Of a DNA stretch of 21,615 nucleotides, positions 1 to 9,870 are shown in pieces. How positions within the stretch are numbered: position 1 is the first letter of the stretch; each line of letters opens with the position of its first letter. Under the pieces are notes generated by a model. The model made no database searches. It was not told where the DNA came from and saw nothing but the letters and a program-made list of their open reading frames with translations. The position numbers and the translations under genes are program-made. Source of the DNA: Saprolegnia diclina VS20 (lineage: Eukaryota > Oomycota > Saprolegniomycetes > Saprolegniales > Saprolegniaceae). The DNA is taken from assembly GCF_000281045.1 (NCBI RefSeq), contig NW_008246123.1, positions 295,875-317,489 of the forward strand, read 5' to 3'.

Positions 1-1607
1 CCGGATGTATATGCACCTTCTTTCGAAATGGCGCCATCGTGGCATGGCGCCAGTATATTCTCAGTCGCATCACGCCCGCAAGCCTGCAGTGAGGTTGCAT
101 TTTTGCATGATAGCGAGCGCACACAGCTCATTTATTCCAACGACAAGTGCTGATATCACTGCATTCAGGCGTCATGTTACCTGTGCGTTCGTTTTTGCCA
201 ACTTCATTTACGCTGCATTGATCTCAAGCGTCAAGCATCGTTCATTGTCGAAGCTACCGGAACGTGTAGGCTAGTGATGCACATACCAGAGGAGAGAAGG
301 GATACACCACACAATAGCTCACGGAGACGCGGGAGTCGGGTCTCAAGCTCCGATACAAAACTCCTACAGTGGCAAAACCCTCAGACTGGATGAAGGTGTC
401 AGGAGAGCACCAGGGGGATGACAACCCCTCAGAAAAATGGCTTTTGTGTCGCTTTTTGTCAGGCATCCAGCCAATCAGCGACCTTTAACCTCGCGACATA
501 CATTCCCGAACCACGTGGTTCCCGTTCGACGAATCAAATACGACATTGTGGCTTGGAACCCAAAATACGCCAATCAGCACGAACGAGATCGCAGAAATCG
601 AGCGTGCTTGGGCTTGCGGAGGCCAACCGAAAAAACAATTGACGGCGTGCCTGGCATTTGTCGCAAGCTTTCGAAGCGTTCAATTCGCGCGCGAATCCGC
701 ACAGAACTCCATGAGCTATGCTCGGAGAGGATGGTACGGCGTTGTGATTGGCTTACTGGAAATCATTTTGACCAGTAAGATATCATATCCGGATAAAACG
801 AGTTCGAATTTGAATTGCCACCAACTCGACATCCTGCTTCAACTGCAGGCTTGCTGAACTGCCGCAATGGGGAAGAAGGCTATTGTGTGCTTAAGCGCCG
901 GGCGCAAACGCGCAGCGAGCCGCGATCTGATGATGGCGACGGACTCACGCACGACCTTTGCGTTGGCCGACACACTTGTTGCTTAAAAAGGTCAAACACT
1001 CGACAACTGGTACGTTAAATTAGTTTGCCCTTGATTAGTCATCATGGGTACAGTGGTACACCTCCTCTGGGTCCGAAAAGCACTTTTTTCCCTCCGGCGG
1101 GTTGTCATCCCCCTGGGAGAGCACCTCCAGAGGCTCGTCAGCCGACACGAAGATGACACACCTTCGTCACTTTTCGTTCGAGTGGTTTTGTCCAGCCCCT
1201 TACATTGGCTGTTTTCCCACTGAGGTTAGGGTTTTTTTCCCTCCACTCGGAGGTTTTGCCCACCTCTCTCGTAGTTTGTATGTCCCATAATGTTCTGAAT
1301 ACATTCCGGGCCATTGGTCGTGGGGACCTCACGGTCCCTCACTTCTGTTCTGGTTCCGTTCTGGCTAGCTTCCCGCTTGCCCGTTTGCCTCCTCTTCTTC
1401 CTCTTCCTCTTCTTAGCTTCGTTCCTCTGCTTTGTGCTTCGCTGCCCCAAGTGCCAGCTTGACAGAAGGAAAGGGTGGAAACAGCCAAAGATCCAGAACC
1501 AACGAAGAGTCGGCAATCCCAAAGTCTGCAGTTCAAGTACCGAATTGACACTTCTAGTCGAGTCAGAGAACTCACTTTGCCTCAGTACCACGACTCGAAC
1601 CCTCTCA
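1..1607. other. Gene-free left end
   Basis: I see no convincing gene here. The open frames are short, overlap one another on both strands and lack recognisable motifs; several start at TTG or CTG rather than ATG. The stretch holds CCAAT boxes (471-475 and 570-574) and an inverted one near 747. It also holds a pyrimidine-rich tract around 1385-1420 and a decayed inverted repeat described separately. It may be intergenic DNA or remains of a mobile element. Confidence 0.5.
345..1285. repeat. Decayed long inverted repeat
   Basis: The 18 bases at 410-427 (ccagggggatgacaaccc) recur as a perfect reverse complement at 1099-1116. Outside this core a second, imperfect match pairs about 352-393 with the reverse complement of about 1238-1282; both contain atacaaa, then gtgg(g)caaaacc, then ga(c/g)tgga. 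The spacing between the two matches is about 20-40 bases on the left and about 120-145 on the right, so one arm has gained or lost roughly 100 bases. About 670 bases lie between the cores. It could be the ends of a degenerate element or two inverted copies of a gene fragment. Confidence 0.6.
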
Positions 1608-1976
1608 ATGCCGGGCCAACGGGTCAACTACCTCAACACAACGGCGGACGAGGAATACTGCGAGTGCGGCGCCGTCATCTTCCCAGCAACGATCCACTCG
1701 TGCCCTCCGTACCCATCCAACGACTATCAACTCGTCATCGAGTGCAGCAAAAACTTGGAGCGCGTGCTTCGAGAGTTTCACGACGCAAGCGGATCTAGTC
1801 TGGCTGGCCTGCTGAGGTCGGTACGGGATAACTTGCATCCGAAGCAGGTTGAGGCTTTCGAGTACGTCATCGCGATGCGCAATAAGTTGGTCCACGACAA
1901 AGACGCGAGAGCGTTGCCCAACCGTCGGCATTTTCTTGACCAGTATGAGTTTGCCCGCTGGGTTGATAACTATTAG
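1608..1976 (+). CDS. Small HEPN-like protein
   Basis: The predicted protein has 122 residues. The N-terminal part has Cys18, Cys20 and Cys32, possibly half of a metal-binding knuckle. Residues 40-120 look all-helical and include RNKLVH at 91-96, which fits the R(x4)H signature of HEPN domains (DUF4145-like in bacteria). HEPN proteins are often RNases or RNA/nucleotide-binding modules, but no activity can be inferred for this one. I chose ATG 1608 because the open frame further upstream has no ATG and runs through low-complexity sequence. An upstream exon cannot be excluded. It has no close neighbour. The HEPN call rests on one motif and the helical pattern. Confidence 0.45.
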   Translation: MPGQRVNYLNTTADEEYCECGAVIFPATIHSCPPYPSNDYQLVIECSKNLERVLREFHDASGSSLAGLLRSVRDNLHPKQVEAFEYVIAMRNKLVHDKDARALPNRRHFLDQYEFARWVDNY

Positions 1977-3327
1977 CGTAAGTGAAATGCAATGAAAGCC
2001 ACAATATCCTACGTATTTACGGTAAAATATATCGGGAGACTTGCGGCTCGGCCACATGAGGCGACGCGCTCCAACTGCGGGGTTCCACGCATAGCGGTAG
2101 CCAAGGTGCTGGGTGTACTGGGATGTACGAGAGTAGTGGACGCAGCAGTAGGCTGCGTACTGTCTGGATAGCGTTGTGTGTTGCGAGCTCCGTGGGACGC
2201 TGTGCTGCGAGGGGTGCGGGCTCATCCAGGTTGCGCTGAAGACTGCGCGAATTTCTCCGAAAAAGTTCAGCGCCGAAAACAAGACACCTGGGTCAGCACA
2301 CGACAATTTCCCACCGTCATGTGCACATACCCGTCGCCCATCGCGCGCGCCATGAGAAGGGTCCTGAACCACGTTGGGCATTTCTGCATGCATGTACACG
2401 GCATCTCATCCCGCGCGGCTGGTCCTTATGTCGAGTCATCCGAGGCTGCGACTGGACACGGACGATGATGACATTGCACTCATGGTATGTACGTTGTGAC
2501 AGCTTTGCACCCAAATATCTTCCACGTGTCGTGTCGGCCTCGCCATCAATCCGGCAATGTGTCCATCGCTCGTAGCAATGGGTTTTCCACAAAACACACA
2601 TGCGTGGTTTATTCGACCAACGCCGACAACTTGTCTGACCTGGCGCCATCCCGTCCTTCGCGAAGCATCGCCATTGCATTCGTCGTCGCATGGGCATCGA
2701 GAGAAGAAGAGATCTACGCCGAACGAGCCCGACGCAGCTAACGTTACTATATCGATCAAGTAGGCTCGTTGTTTGCACTGTTTGAGCCCCGTGAAATGAT
2801 CGCTCTGTCACGTGGCGTGCCGTCGTATTGCCGATCAGTAGTTTGCGCTGATGGACAAGGCATCTTCTATCGCATTCGGCATGGCTGTGGTGGCCCATAC
2901 CGACGCCGTCGTTGCGCCTCGCACTACGAGTAGCAGCAACGTCGCTACGTCATCCGTCAGCTTCATTTTCTTTGGAGTGGACGGCCAGATGTGGTCCTTT
3001 GACATGGATCAACTGCGGCCAAGGTTGCTCAGTTGGAAATGCTACGGTGCAATCAATTTCGACACGGTGCCATAGACACGGAGACAACGTTGCATGCTTT
3101 CGACGAGCGCGTGCAGACCCAAGGGCAACTAGCTTCAACCCTATAATGCTGGACGAACTCCATCGGGTGTGAAACCAAGCCGCGTATTTTTCACACGCTT
3201 GTCCCAGCATCGTATACACACACCTGGAAAAGGCAATTAGGAGAAACCAGATTGCAGCTCATCGATCGGCAACGGGACACGACCATTGTTTTCGCTGGCT
3301 CTGGTGCATTTCGTAATTTGCGCCGAC
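1977..3327. other. Region without a confident gene
   Basis: Several medium-length open frames exist on both strands (for example 2317-2898 on the minus strand) but they overlap, show no family motifs, and have an unbiased-looking composition unlike the confident genes. I see no RNA gene or clear repeat. Confidence 0.4.
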
Positions 3328-3714
3328 ATGCGTACGAAGACGAAGTCGGGCCGCATGAAGAAGGTCGCGTCGCGCAAGAAGATCATGCTCTTCCACCCGG
3401 ACGACATCACAACCAAGGACACGTACGCCGGCGTCGACCTCGAGCACCTCTACGACCTCACCATGTCGTCCCGCGTTGCCGTGGTCGCCCCGGCACCGCA
3501 CCGCGTGAGCCACTGCGCGACCGACGTCACGGACGACGAGAGCAGCAGCTACCACGTCCTCTCCATCTGCCAGGATGACTTTGACATGCTCGAGGTCGAA
3601 GACTGCCCGATCCTCGAGGACGAGCTCTTCTCGTCGCGGCGCAACACCCGCCTCCGTCGCCGCAGCGTCCTCCCGAATTTCTTGCAGCGTATCTTCTCGC
3701 GTACGTTGTGGTAG
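3328..3714 (+). CDS. Unknown protein, LFHPDD family member A
   Basis: The protein has 128 residues and I do not recognise its family. It starts with a basic segment (Lys/Arg-rich, residues 3-18), followed by LFHPDD at 21-26, a variable middle, an acidic block ending in DCPIL at 92-96, and a basic amphipathic C-terminus (104-128). The same landmarks, in the same order, occur in the oppositely oriented gene at 3815-4114, so the two are diverged paralogues. ATG 3328 is the first ATG in frame; ATG 3355 is a possible alternative. There is no signal peptide or membrane segment. Codon use matches the confident genes in the window (strong preference for G or C at third positions), which supports real coding. 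Confidence 0.65.
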   Translation: MRTKTKSGRMKKVASRKKIMLFHPDDITTKDTYAGVDLEHLYDLTMSSRVAVVAPAPHRVSHCATDVTDDESSSYHVLSICQDDFDMLEVEDCPILEDELFSSRRNTRLRRRSVLPNFLQRIFSRTLW

Positions 3715-3814
3715 TAGACCGCTGGCCTTTCGTTGGTAAAAGGAAGCGACGTTCGTATTTAAGTTAATTTATAGAGCCATGATCTGCGCAAAATGCAAAT
3801 ACGATGCACGCACC

Positions 3815-4114
3815 TCAGGCCTTCGCACGCAGCAGCTTGAGCCAAAGCCGAGTGAAATGCAGCTTCCATTTGTCGTGGAGCTTGGACGGCTCTTGCAGCA
3901 CAGGGCAGTCGTCGACAAAGTCGACGTCGTCCGTGAAGTTGCTGCTCCCGCGCCGACGCGGCTTGTCGTGCAAGCTCGCGCGCGTCGTGTGCGTCTCGAT
4001 CGAATGGATCTTGCCAATGGTGAGCGACGCCGACCGGGGTCGATACGCAGGGTTGTACTCCATGTCGTCCGGGTGGAACAGCACGATGCCTTGCTTGCTG
4101 CTGGACGCGACCAT
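3815..4114 (-). CDS. Unknown protein, LFHPDD family member B
   Basis: The protein has 99 residues and no recognised family. LFHPDD lies at 12-17, followed by a Ser/Thr/Arg-rich middle, an acidic stretch ending in DCPVL at 69-73 and a basic helical tail at 79-99. It aligns with the gene at 3328-3714: KxxIxLFHPDD with a Tyr soon after, then DDxD...DCP(I/V)L, then an amphipathic end. The open frame extends upstream of Met 4114, but that part has no counterpart in the paralogue, so I start at 4114. The two genes converge with 100 bp between stop codons. Possible roles such as a small regulatory or adaptor protein are guesses. Confidence 0.6.
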   Translation of the reverse strand: MVASSSKQGIVLFHPDDMEYNPAYRPRSASLTIGKIHSIETHTTRASLHDKPRRRGSSNFTDDVDFVDDCPVLQEPSKLHDKWKLHFTRLWLKLLRAKA

Positions 4115-5070
4115 GACACTTGGTCGGAAATTGAACTCTGAGGAATCGGACAGGTCGTGGAAGGGAGAGAAGCGCACATGGTGGTGGTGACAGATTGTAC
4201 TGATTCCAAGCCAGCAAAGCGTCGCGTACCACGACCCAGACTGACCACAACCTCTATCTTTCCGTCGACGCGACAACCCAGAGGGAATCGCACCCTAATT
4301 CCAGCCATGGTTCGTGCGTGCTGACGTCAGTCGAACGGCTGCAATGAGAGCGTGATACACAACGAAGTAGCCAACCCTCCTCGGTCTTTGAGTAGCACCG
4401 TGTGCGCACTTTTGCTTGTATGACTACATCGGGCGGCGCCTGTTTCGGCCACAAGTGTCGTGGTGGTGTACGCACTAGAAGGCACCGCAGCTGTCCACCC
4501 GCCACTTGGTAAATGGCTGGGCGGCTACTCATAATTCGTATCGAAATCCCTCCATACAACAATAGGCGAGATCGCCACTTCTACTCGATTCTCAAGTCCC
4601 ACTTGGCTATAACGCTTGCACGCATGTCCCTTACGTACAGCTCTGTGGCATGGGTCCTGTGATTTCGAGCGAACAAGACTCCAGCAGGCTCCTAGCACCA
4701 AGGGTCCATACACTGAGCTTCGTTGCCCTTGCCAGCACAGCAGAAAAGCGCGCGAACAATATTTTTATATTTGCGATCCATTTTAAAATAAGAACACGAC
4801 GTATACATTATTAATCTGATTACCATACAAAGAACAAGCTGTTATGTAACGATTTCAAATAAAATACTAGGAGAATACGAGCAGTTTACAAAAAACAAGC
4901 TGTTATGCATGTGTTTAAACATTTATTGCTACAGGTAAACCTCTTATATTAAATTCTTCGATGCATATTGAATATGAGAGAGATTCGAAGCGAGAGGTTT
5001 GGAGCCGGCCAATCGCCACTGGTTGGTGAAGAGAGCAGTCGGTTTTTTGCTTGGGACCAACACGAGCGCG
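4115..5070. other. Intergenic region, AT-rich in its right half
   Basis: This separates the minus-strand unknown gene from RPB6. About 4750-4960 is clearly AT-rich compared with the rest of the window and contains the direct repeat listed separately. A CCAAT box lies at 5009-5013, about 58 bases before the RPB6 start. No gene is supported here. Confidence 0.5.
4826..4907. repeat. 21-bp direct repeat pair
   Basis: tacaaagaacaagctgttat plus a final g at 4826-4846 recurs at 4887-4907 with one mismatch (g to a at the seventh base). The copies are 61 bp apart, start to start, in AT-rich DNA about 165-245 bp upstream of RPB6. They could be protein-binding sites or a remnant of a tandem duplication. 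Confidence 0.7.
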
Positions 5071-5460
5071 ATGGATGATGAGTACGACCACGACGCCGCC
5101 ATGGACGACATGGACGATGTGAACGAGGAGCAGGAAGAGATGGAGAACTTCGACGAGATGGAAGATGGCGCCGAGCACGAGAACGGCGTCGCGCTCCTCG
5201 ACGAGTCGGAGAAGCAGCCCAACGCCCACCGCATCACGACGCGCTACATGACCAAGTACGAGCGCGCCCGCGTCCTTGGCACGCGCGCGCTACAGATCAG
5301 CATGAACGCGCCGGTCATGGTCGACATTGAAGGCGAGACGGACCCGCTCAAGATTGCCATGAAGGAGCTCAGCCAGCGCAAGATCCCGATCATCATCCGC
5401 CGGTACCTTCCCGATGGCTCGTACGAGGACTGGTCCATCGACGAACTCATTATTGAATAA
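5071..5460 (+). CDS. RPB6: RNA polymerase subunit Rpb6 (RPABC2)
   Basis: This is the small subunit shared by nuclear RNA polymerases I, II and III (RPABC2; POLR2F in animals), which helps hold the largest subunit and clamp together. The predicted 129 residues match the usual family length. Residues 1-50 are acidic and variable, as is normal. The conserved core begins near TRYMTKYE (57-64), continues with [12 protein letters not shown] and the EGETDPL segment, and ends with [17 protein letters not shown] (105-121) and DELII. The open frame extends upstream, but Met 5071 gives the typical acidic N-terminus. There is no intron. A CCAAT box lies about 58 bp upstream. It converges on the EGF gene with 210 bp between the stops. 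Confidence 0.97.
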   Translation: MDDEYDHDAAMDDMDDVNEEQEEMENFDEMEDGAEHENGVALLDESEKQPNAHRITTRYMTKYERARVLGTRALQISMNAPVMVDIEGETDPLKIAMKELSQRKIPIIIRRYLPDGSYEDWSIDELIIE

Positions 5461-5670
5461 TAAACTTACACGCTTTGCACTCTCGACGCGATCTGCTCCT
5501 TCCGCATGCCATGGCCACCATGCAGCGCCAGCGATCGCGCCGATACACTAGCGATCTCATTGCGGGCACGACGACGCAAGCAGCATGACAGTCAAGCCAT
5601 TGGCATTAAGGCAGTATATATCGAGGTAACACTATTCAAGGCGTCTGGTGTGTACAAGGTGCGTCCTCGC

Positions 5671-6327
5671 TTAGTGCACGGTGCTCTGGAAGCCGCACGT
5701 GGTGCCGTAGTAGCCCGGAAAGCACTGGCAGTCGCCCGTGACGTAGTCGCACGTCCCGCGGCCGCCGCAGTCGCGGCCTTCGTTGGCGCCGTACCCAAGG
5801 AGCACATCGGACGCGCTCGGGCACTCCTTGAGCGAGCAGTCGGGGCCGCGATAGCCTTGGTCGCACACGCAGCCGTAGGACTTGGTTGCGTCCCACGCCA
5901 ACGTGTACGTCCCGGGCGCCTGCGCGCTGGACGCGAGAATGCTCTTGAGCGAGAGACACACGCCGTGGTGGTTGCACTCGTTCGGGCAGCTCATGCGCTC
6001 GCACGCCTTGCCTTCGTACCCGGGAAAGCACTGGCAAATGCCCGACCCGAAGTCGCAGAGGCCGCGGTTCGAGCACTCGACGAGGGCGTGCCCGACGTTG
6101 TCGGCGGTCGGGACGTCGACGAAGGCGACGCCACGCGAGCACGTCCGGCGCGAGCAGTCGGCGCCTGTAAACATGGGCTGGAACTGGTCGGTCGATTCGT
6201 CGTTACGGAGGTAGCACGTGCACTTGTCGTTGGCGCCGCACGTACCCTGCGCGTTGCAGCCGTTGGGGCAGTAGGCTTCGATCGCAGGCAGCAGCGCCGC
6301 CAGCGCGCAGATGAGGACCCACTTCAT
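5671..6327 (-). CDS. Secreted protein with four EGF-like modules
   Basis: The protein has 218 residues. Residues 1-18 (MKWVLICALAALLPAIEA) form a typical signal peptide. The rest is cysteine-rich and divides into four EGF-like modules, each with a pattern like C-x-x-x-G-x-C...CxC...G-Y-x-G-x-x-C. The second and fourth share CQCFPGY(E/Y)G. The chain ends shortly after the last module, with no transmembrane helix or GPI signal, so it is probably secreted or loosely wall-associated. EGF modules bind proteins or carbohydrates; the partner is unknown. I chose Met 6327 for the signal peptide, although the frame stays open upstream. A TATA-like element lies about 85 bp upstream on the minus strand. 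The gene is divergent from the multi-exon gene at 6772. A missed 3' exon is possible but not indicated. Confidence 0.85.
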   Translation of the reverse strand: MKWVLICALAALLPAIEAYCPNGCNAQGTCGANDKCTCYLRNDESTDQFQPMFTGADCSRRTCSRGVAFVDVPTADNVGHALVECSNRGLCDFGSGICQCFPGYEGKACERMSCPNECNHHGVCLSLKSILASSAQAPGTYTLAWDATKSYGCVCDQGYRGPDCSLKECPSASDVLLGYGANEGRDCGGRGTCDYVTGDCQCFPGYYGTTCGFQSTVH

Positions 6328-6771
6328 GCGTGCCGGGCTGGGTTTTCGCAAGTGACCGTTGCTGAGGAACGTAGAGCGTCGGTTTGCCGGGTCGCGCCTC
6401 CTCAAGATCCATAAATACCTCTCAAAATGCATACATCGAAGGTCTTCCTCGGGGTTGGCTGCTGCTGCTACCTGTAGAAACCGATACCATCGATCGAAGA
6501 ATTGCTCGAGCTCTATGTTTGGGCAACGCCCGCCGGTGGTCCAGTGCACCACGAGGTGTTCGCAAGCTGGAGAAACCAACGCCATTCCACTCAACATCAA
6601 AATATGATGTTCAGACCTCGTTCGGCAAGGGCGATTTGAGACGTCATGAATATCAAAAATGTAGTATTGAGATTCAGATTTGACCTTGTGCTTGTGACGA
6701 GGGCGACGCCCGAAGATCGCGGTTCGCGTCGATGATTGGCCGTGGCACCCGAGGGCTAAAAATAGATTGCC
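6328..6771. promoter_or_regulatory. Divergent promoter region, EGF gene and FSIP1-like gene
   Basis: These 444 bp separate two outward-facing starts. On the EGF side, tatttat on the minus strand (about 6411-6417) is TATA-like. On the right side, an inverted CCAAT box (gattggc, 6734-6740) and ctaaaaatag (6756-6765) precede ATG 6772. These are motif matches only. Confidence 0.4.
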
Positions 6772-9269
6772 ATGGAGCCGCGGCCGCGCTCGGAGCATGG
6801 ACCGTCGCCAGCGTACGTCCTGTCAACGCGCTCCTGGCGCCGACGCGCTTGGTGTAGGGCGAGTCCGAAGCTTTCGTCGCGTGGGCGCCCGGCGACGACG
6901 CCGGTAGCTACTACGCGTCGTCGACGTTGCCACGCTCACGGCGACGTTGTAGAAGCTGCGCGTTCACAAGATCTTGTCGCTGCCCCAAAAAGCGACCACA
7001 CCGCCGCCCGAGACGGCGCCCAGCGACGCGCCGCAAGTGTTCTTTATGACCAACCTACCCGCCTCGCCGCCCAAGCCTGCCGTACGTGAGCTGTTCCTGC
7101 GACCCATTGCCATATATCCGACTCCAGGACGCGTCCGAGAGCTGCGACGACGGCGAGGATGCAAGTCCTTCGCCGTCAATGAACATGGCCGGCGTCAATG
7201 CAATCGAAATGCTATCGGCGATCGCGGCGAGCAAGCCATCGGCGCGCTCCGAGCTCGACCGCGCCGAGCCCAGCTGTACATCTGCGGCCGACTCGGACGA
7301 CGCAAGTAGTATCGATGGCGACGCCATGCCGGAAGTTGATAATGAAAACGACTCGGAAGAGCGCGCAGGTGCACCCAACCAAAACGAGGGCCACGAGGAG
7401 CCCGAGGCCGACACCGACGAGAACCCAGAGGCCACGCCACCGGCTGCCCCGTTGGCGACGCCCGAGGTCGACGGCGGTGGCTACTACGCTCAGTGGCGCC
7501 AGCAAATGGTAGCCTTGCCAACGACACCACATTCTGATGCATCGTGCAGGCGAGCGCCGAGGCGGCGCGGGCAGCGCTCGAGGCCGACTTGCGACAGTAC
7601 GTCGACTCGCTGCACGCCAAAGCCGACGACACGGGTGTGAACAGCGATGTCTAACGAGGGGATACGAGCCAGGCAATAGGCGAGACGATCGTGGCGTTTC
7701 CCGACAACTACAACGACGTGGTGGCCCTCATGACGAGCAAAGACGTGCGACGCCATCCTATTTTTGATGCGATAAGAACGTATTTCTTGGCGCAGGTGCA
7801 AGATACGTCGGCCACACCGTGGACACGGGCGCTGCTGCACGACGGCCTCGCGCGCACCCACGCTTTTGTTGGACCTTTGCAGGATTTCGAGCTGGTATTG
7901 ACGACGCGGGGAGTAGGGAAGCATCCCGGGCGAAGACGCGCCGTCCGAGCTCAACATGAAGATCGCCAAGGGCATTGCTCTCATTCGGAAAAACGACCTC
8001 ATCCTCGAAGGTCTCAACGAGGTGTGTCGTCCACCGATGCCGTAGGACAGAATGGAACCTGCGGCGGTAGAAGCTGCACGGCTCGTGGAGCGCCAAGCCG
8101 TTCCTGTCGCAACCGGCTTCAGCGTACCGCGAATGGCCTCACATGACGCTCATGCTTGTCGATAGGAAGCGCACCAATGTCGCCCAGCGGATCAAAGACA
8201 AGGTCGAAGCCGCCAAGAGCTACGACGCCACCGACTTCGTCGCCCGCAACAAGGAAATGAAGCTCGCGGGCAAGCACCTGACGCGAAACGAAGAGGCGCG
8301 TGTGGCGCAGCTCCTTGTCGACGACGCCGCCCCCACCGATGTACGCCATAGGAATACGCTCGAAAGTTGCAAAATCGCGTAGCAGCCCGAGCCGCTACGC
8401 CCGGCGTTTGCCGCACCAGACGAAGCGCGCTTGGCCGCTCTCGACGCGACGTTAGAGGTAGACCTCGTGCTGCCAGGAAGCAGGAATGTAGCACCGTACA
8501 ACGGCTTTAGACGATGCTGGAGACGCGCAAGGCCGACCCGAACGCAGTTTTGCACGGCGCCGTCGTGATTCCGTCGGCGTGGGCGGGCGGCGACGAGCGC
8601 TACAAGAAGGACCGACTCGCCACCATTGACGCGACCCTTCAGGCATTCCGGTACGTAGCGATCTCACGAAGTGTGAAGCAAGCATGGAAGGTAGCGACGA
8701 AGAGAATGGGGTCGCGCTGGACGACGACTGCATCTCGTTTCGCAGTGGTAGCAGTCGGCAAACGAGCATCTACTCGTTGGCAAGCACGAGGTAGGGTTCT
8801 ACTCAAAGCCAAGATTCTTCAACGGTGCGTAGCGCATCGAGCCGCACGGTCACCAAGCGGCAGCTCCACGACATCACCCAAAGCGCCAAAGACGAAGTCA
8901 CCGAGAAGGCACCGGCAGCAGCGATCCAGCAGGTGCGTCGGCCTCGCTGCAAGCGACTTGTTGATTGTTGAGGCATAGCTGCTTTCATCGCTCTCGGGCA
9001 TCACGATCGAAATCCGCGACGATGACGACGACGACGAGGCGACGGCGCCTGACGAGCTACCGCCACATGGTGGCACGGCACCGGTGCAACCGCACAAGCC
9101 CATGCACGAGATCCGACCTTCTCTCATCGGACCAAGGAAAAGTCGCGTGGACGTCGGACCCACGGTGTCCTCGGTGGCCAAGGCGTCGTCCGCCTTCGCG
9201 CACTTGTTTACGCTTCCGTTCGAAGCCCAAGGCCACCGCAAAGTTGTGACGAGCATGCATCACCGGTAG
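6772..9269 (+). CDS. FSIP1-like protein, about 14 exons
   Basis: I assembled 14 exons with in-phase GT-AG introns: 6772-6812, 6858-6903, 6953-7081, 7128-7508, 7550-7634, 7680-7744, 7796-7867, 7917-8021, 8071-8340, 8383-8457, 8511-8650, 8695-8790, 8833-8932, 8979-9269. The product is 631 residues. Two points are uncertain: 7745-7795 is an in-frame stretch that could be retained, and about 8123-8164 could be an extra 42-nt intron. The N-terminal third is acidic and low-complexity. The core (about 284-470) has an ELNMKIAKGI helix, a RNKEMKL...RVAQLL segment (367-390) and a RLATIDATL segment. From recall, this order resembles fibrous sheath-interacting protein 1, which is linked to flagella and would fit an organism with swimming zoospores. 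The gene model is well supported; the family name is tentative. Confidence 0.6.
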
Positions 9270-9870
9270 CACCTGTCCTTAGTAGAGCTATTTAATAACA
9301 CGCCTGTCAACGAGACTTGTTTTTGGCAGCGCAAAAAGCGCGGGAGACGAGGGTTAGGGTCAAGGTGATGTACGACAGCTTTATGTCGTCACGTCTCGAT
9401 GCACATGAAAGGGGGTGCAACAAAAAACGAAGAGCGGGAAAGGGAGGGACGACGAGGTAGTACTCAGCAAGGACGGGGAACCTGGCACCTCGGTCAAATG
9501 GAGAACGATCGTTGCCGACCGTACTCCTAGAAGAGACCGAGCAGCAGCACGCCGTTTGCAGTCGAGAGGACTATTGAACGCGTGCGGCGAGTGCACGATG
9601 GCACGATTCATCATAGCGGTGGTGAACTGCTACGATGAATCCTGAATGTTGAGCAAAGAACCTCCGTCGTCGCAGACCCAGGTACGCATCATCCACACAG
9701 AGGTCGGCAATGCAACACCACATATACCACGAAAACTAACAATGTAGACTGTAGAAAATACGTCGCGCTACGCCTGGATGTGTGGGAGTTGGACTTGGTC
9801 GCTGGGAGTGTACTGCGAAGCGATCCATCCAGAATAGTATATCAAAAGTACAACAGGTGCCTTATTCGAC
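9270..9870. other. Convergent intergenic region
   Basis: This lies between the stop codons of the FSIP1-like and MATE genes. It has a single ttagggt (about 9353) but no telomere-like array. The open frames are short and featureless. I see nothing else. Confidence 0.5.

Noticed and set aside
1605-2399. 264-codon minus-strand open frame
   Set aside because: It overlaps the HEPN-like gene on the opposite strand, shows no family motif and has a composition typical of a shadow frame.
2317-2898. 193-codon minus-strand frame, and an overlapping frame 2436-2759 with a CVFCGKP segment
   Set aside because: The single CxxC is not enough to support a zinc finger or nuclease, and both frames lack any wider pattern. 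Undecided rather than disproved.
5506-6414. 302-codon plus-strand open frame, Ala/Arg/Val-rich
   Set aside because: It is the antisense shadow of the EGF gene; the minus strand has a signal peptide and EGF cysteines.
9340-9370. Telomere-like ttaggg
   Set aside because: Only a single unit occurs; another isolated unit lies near 1226. There is no array.
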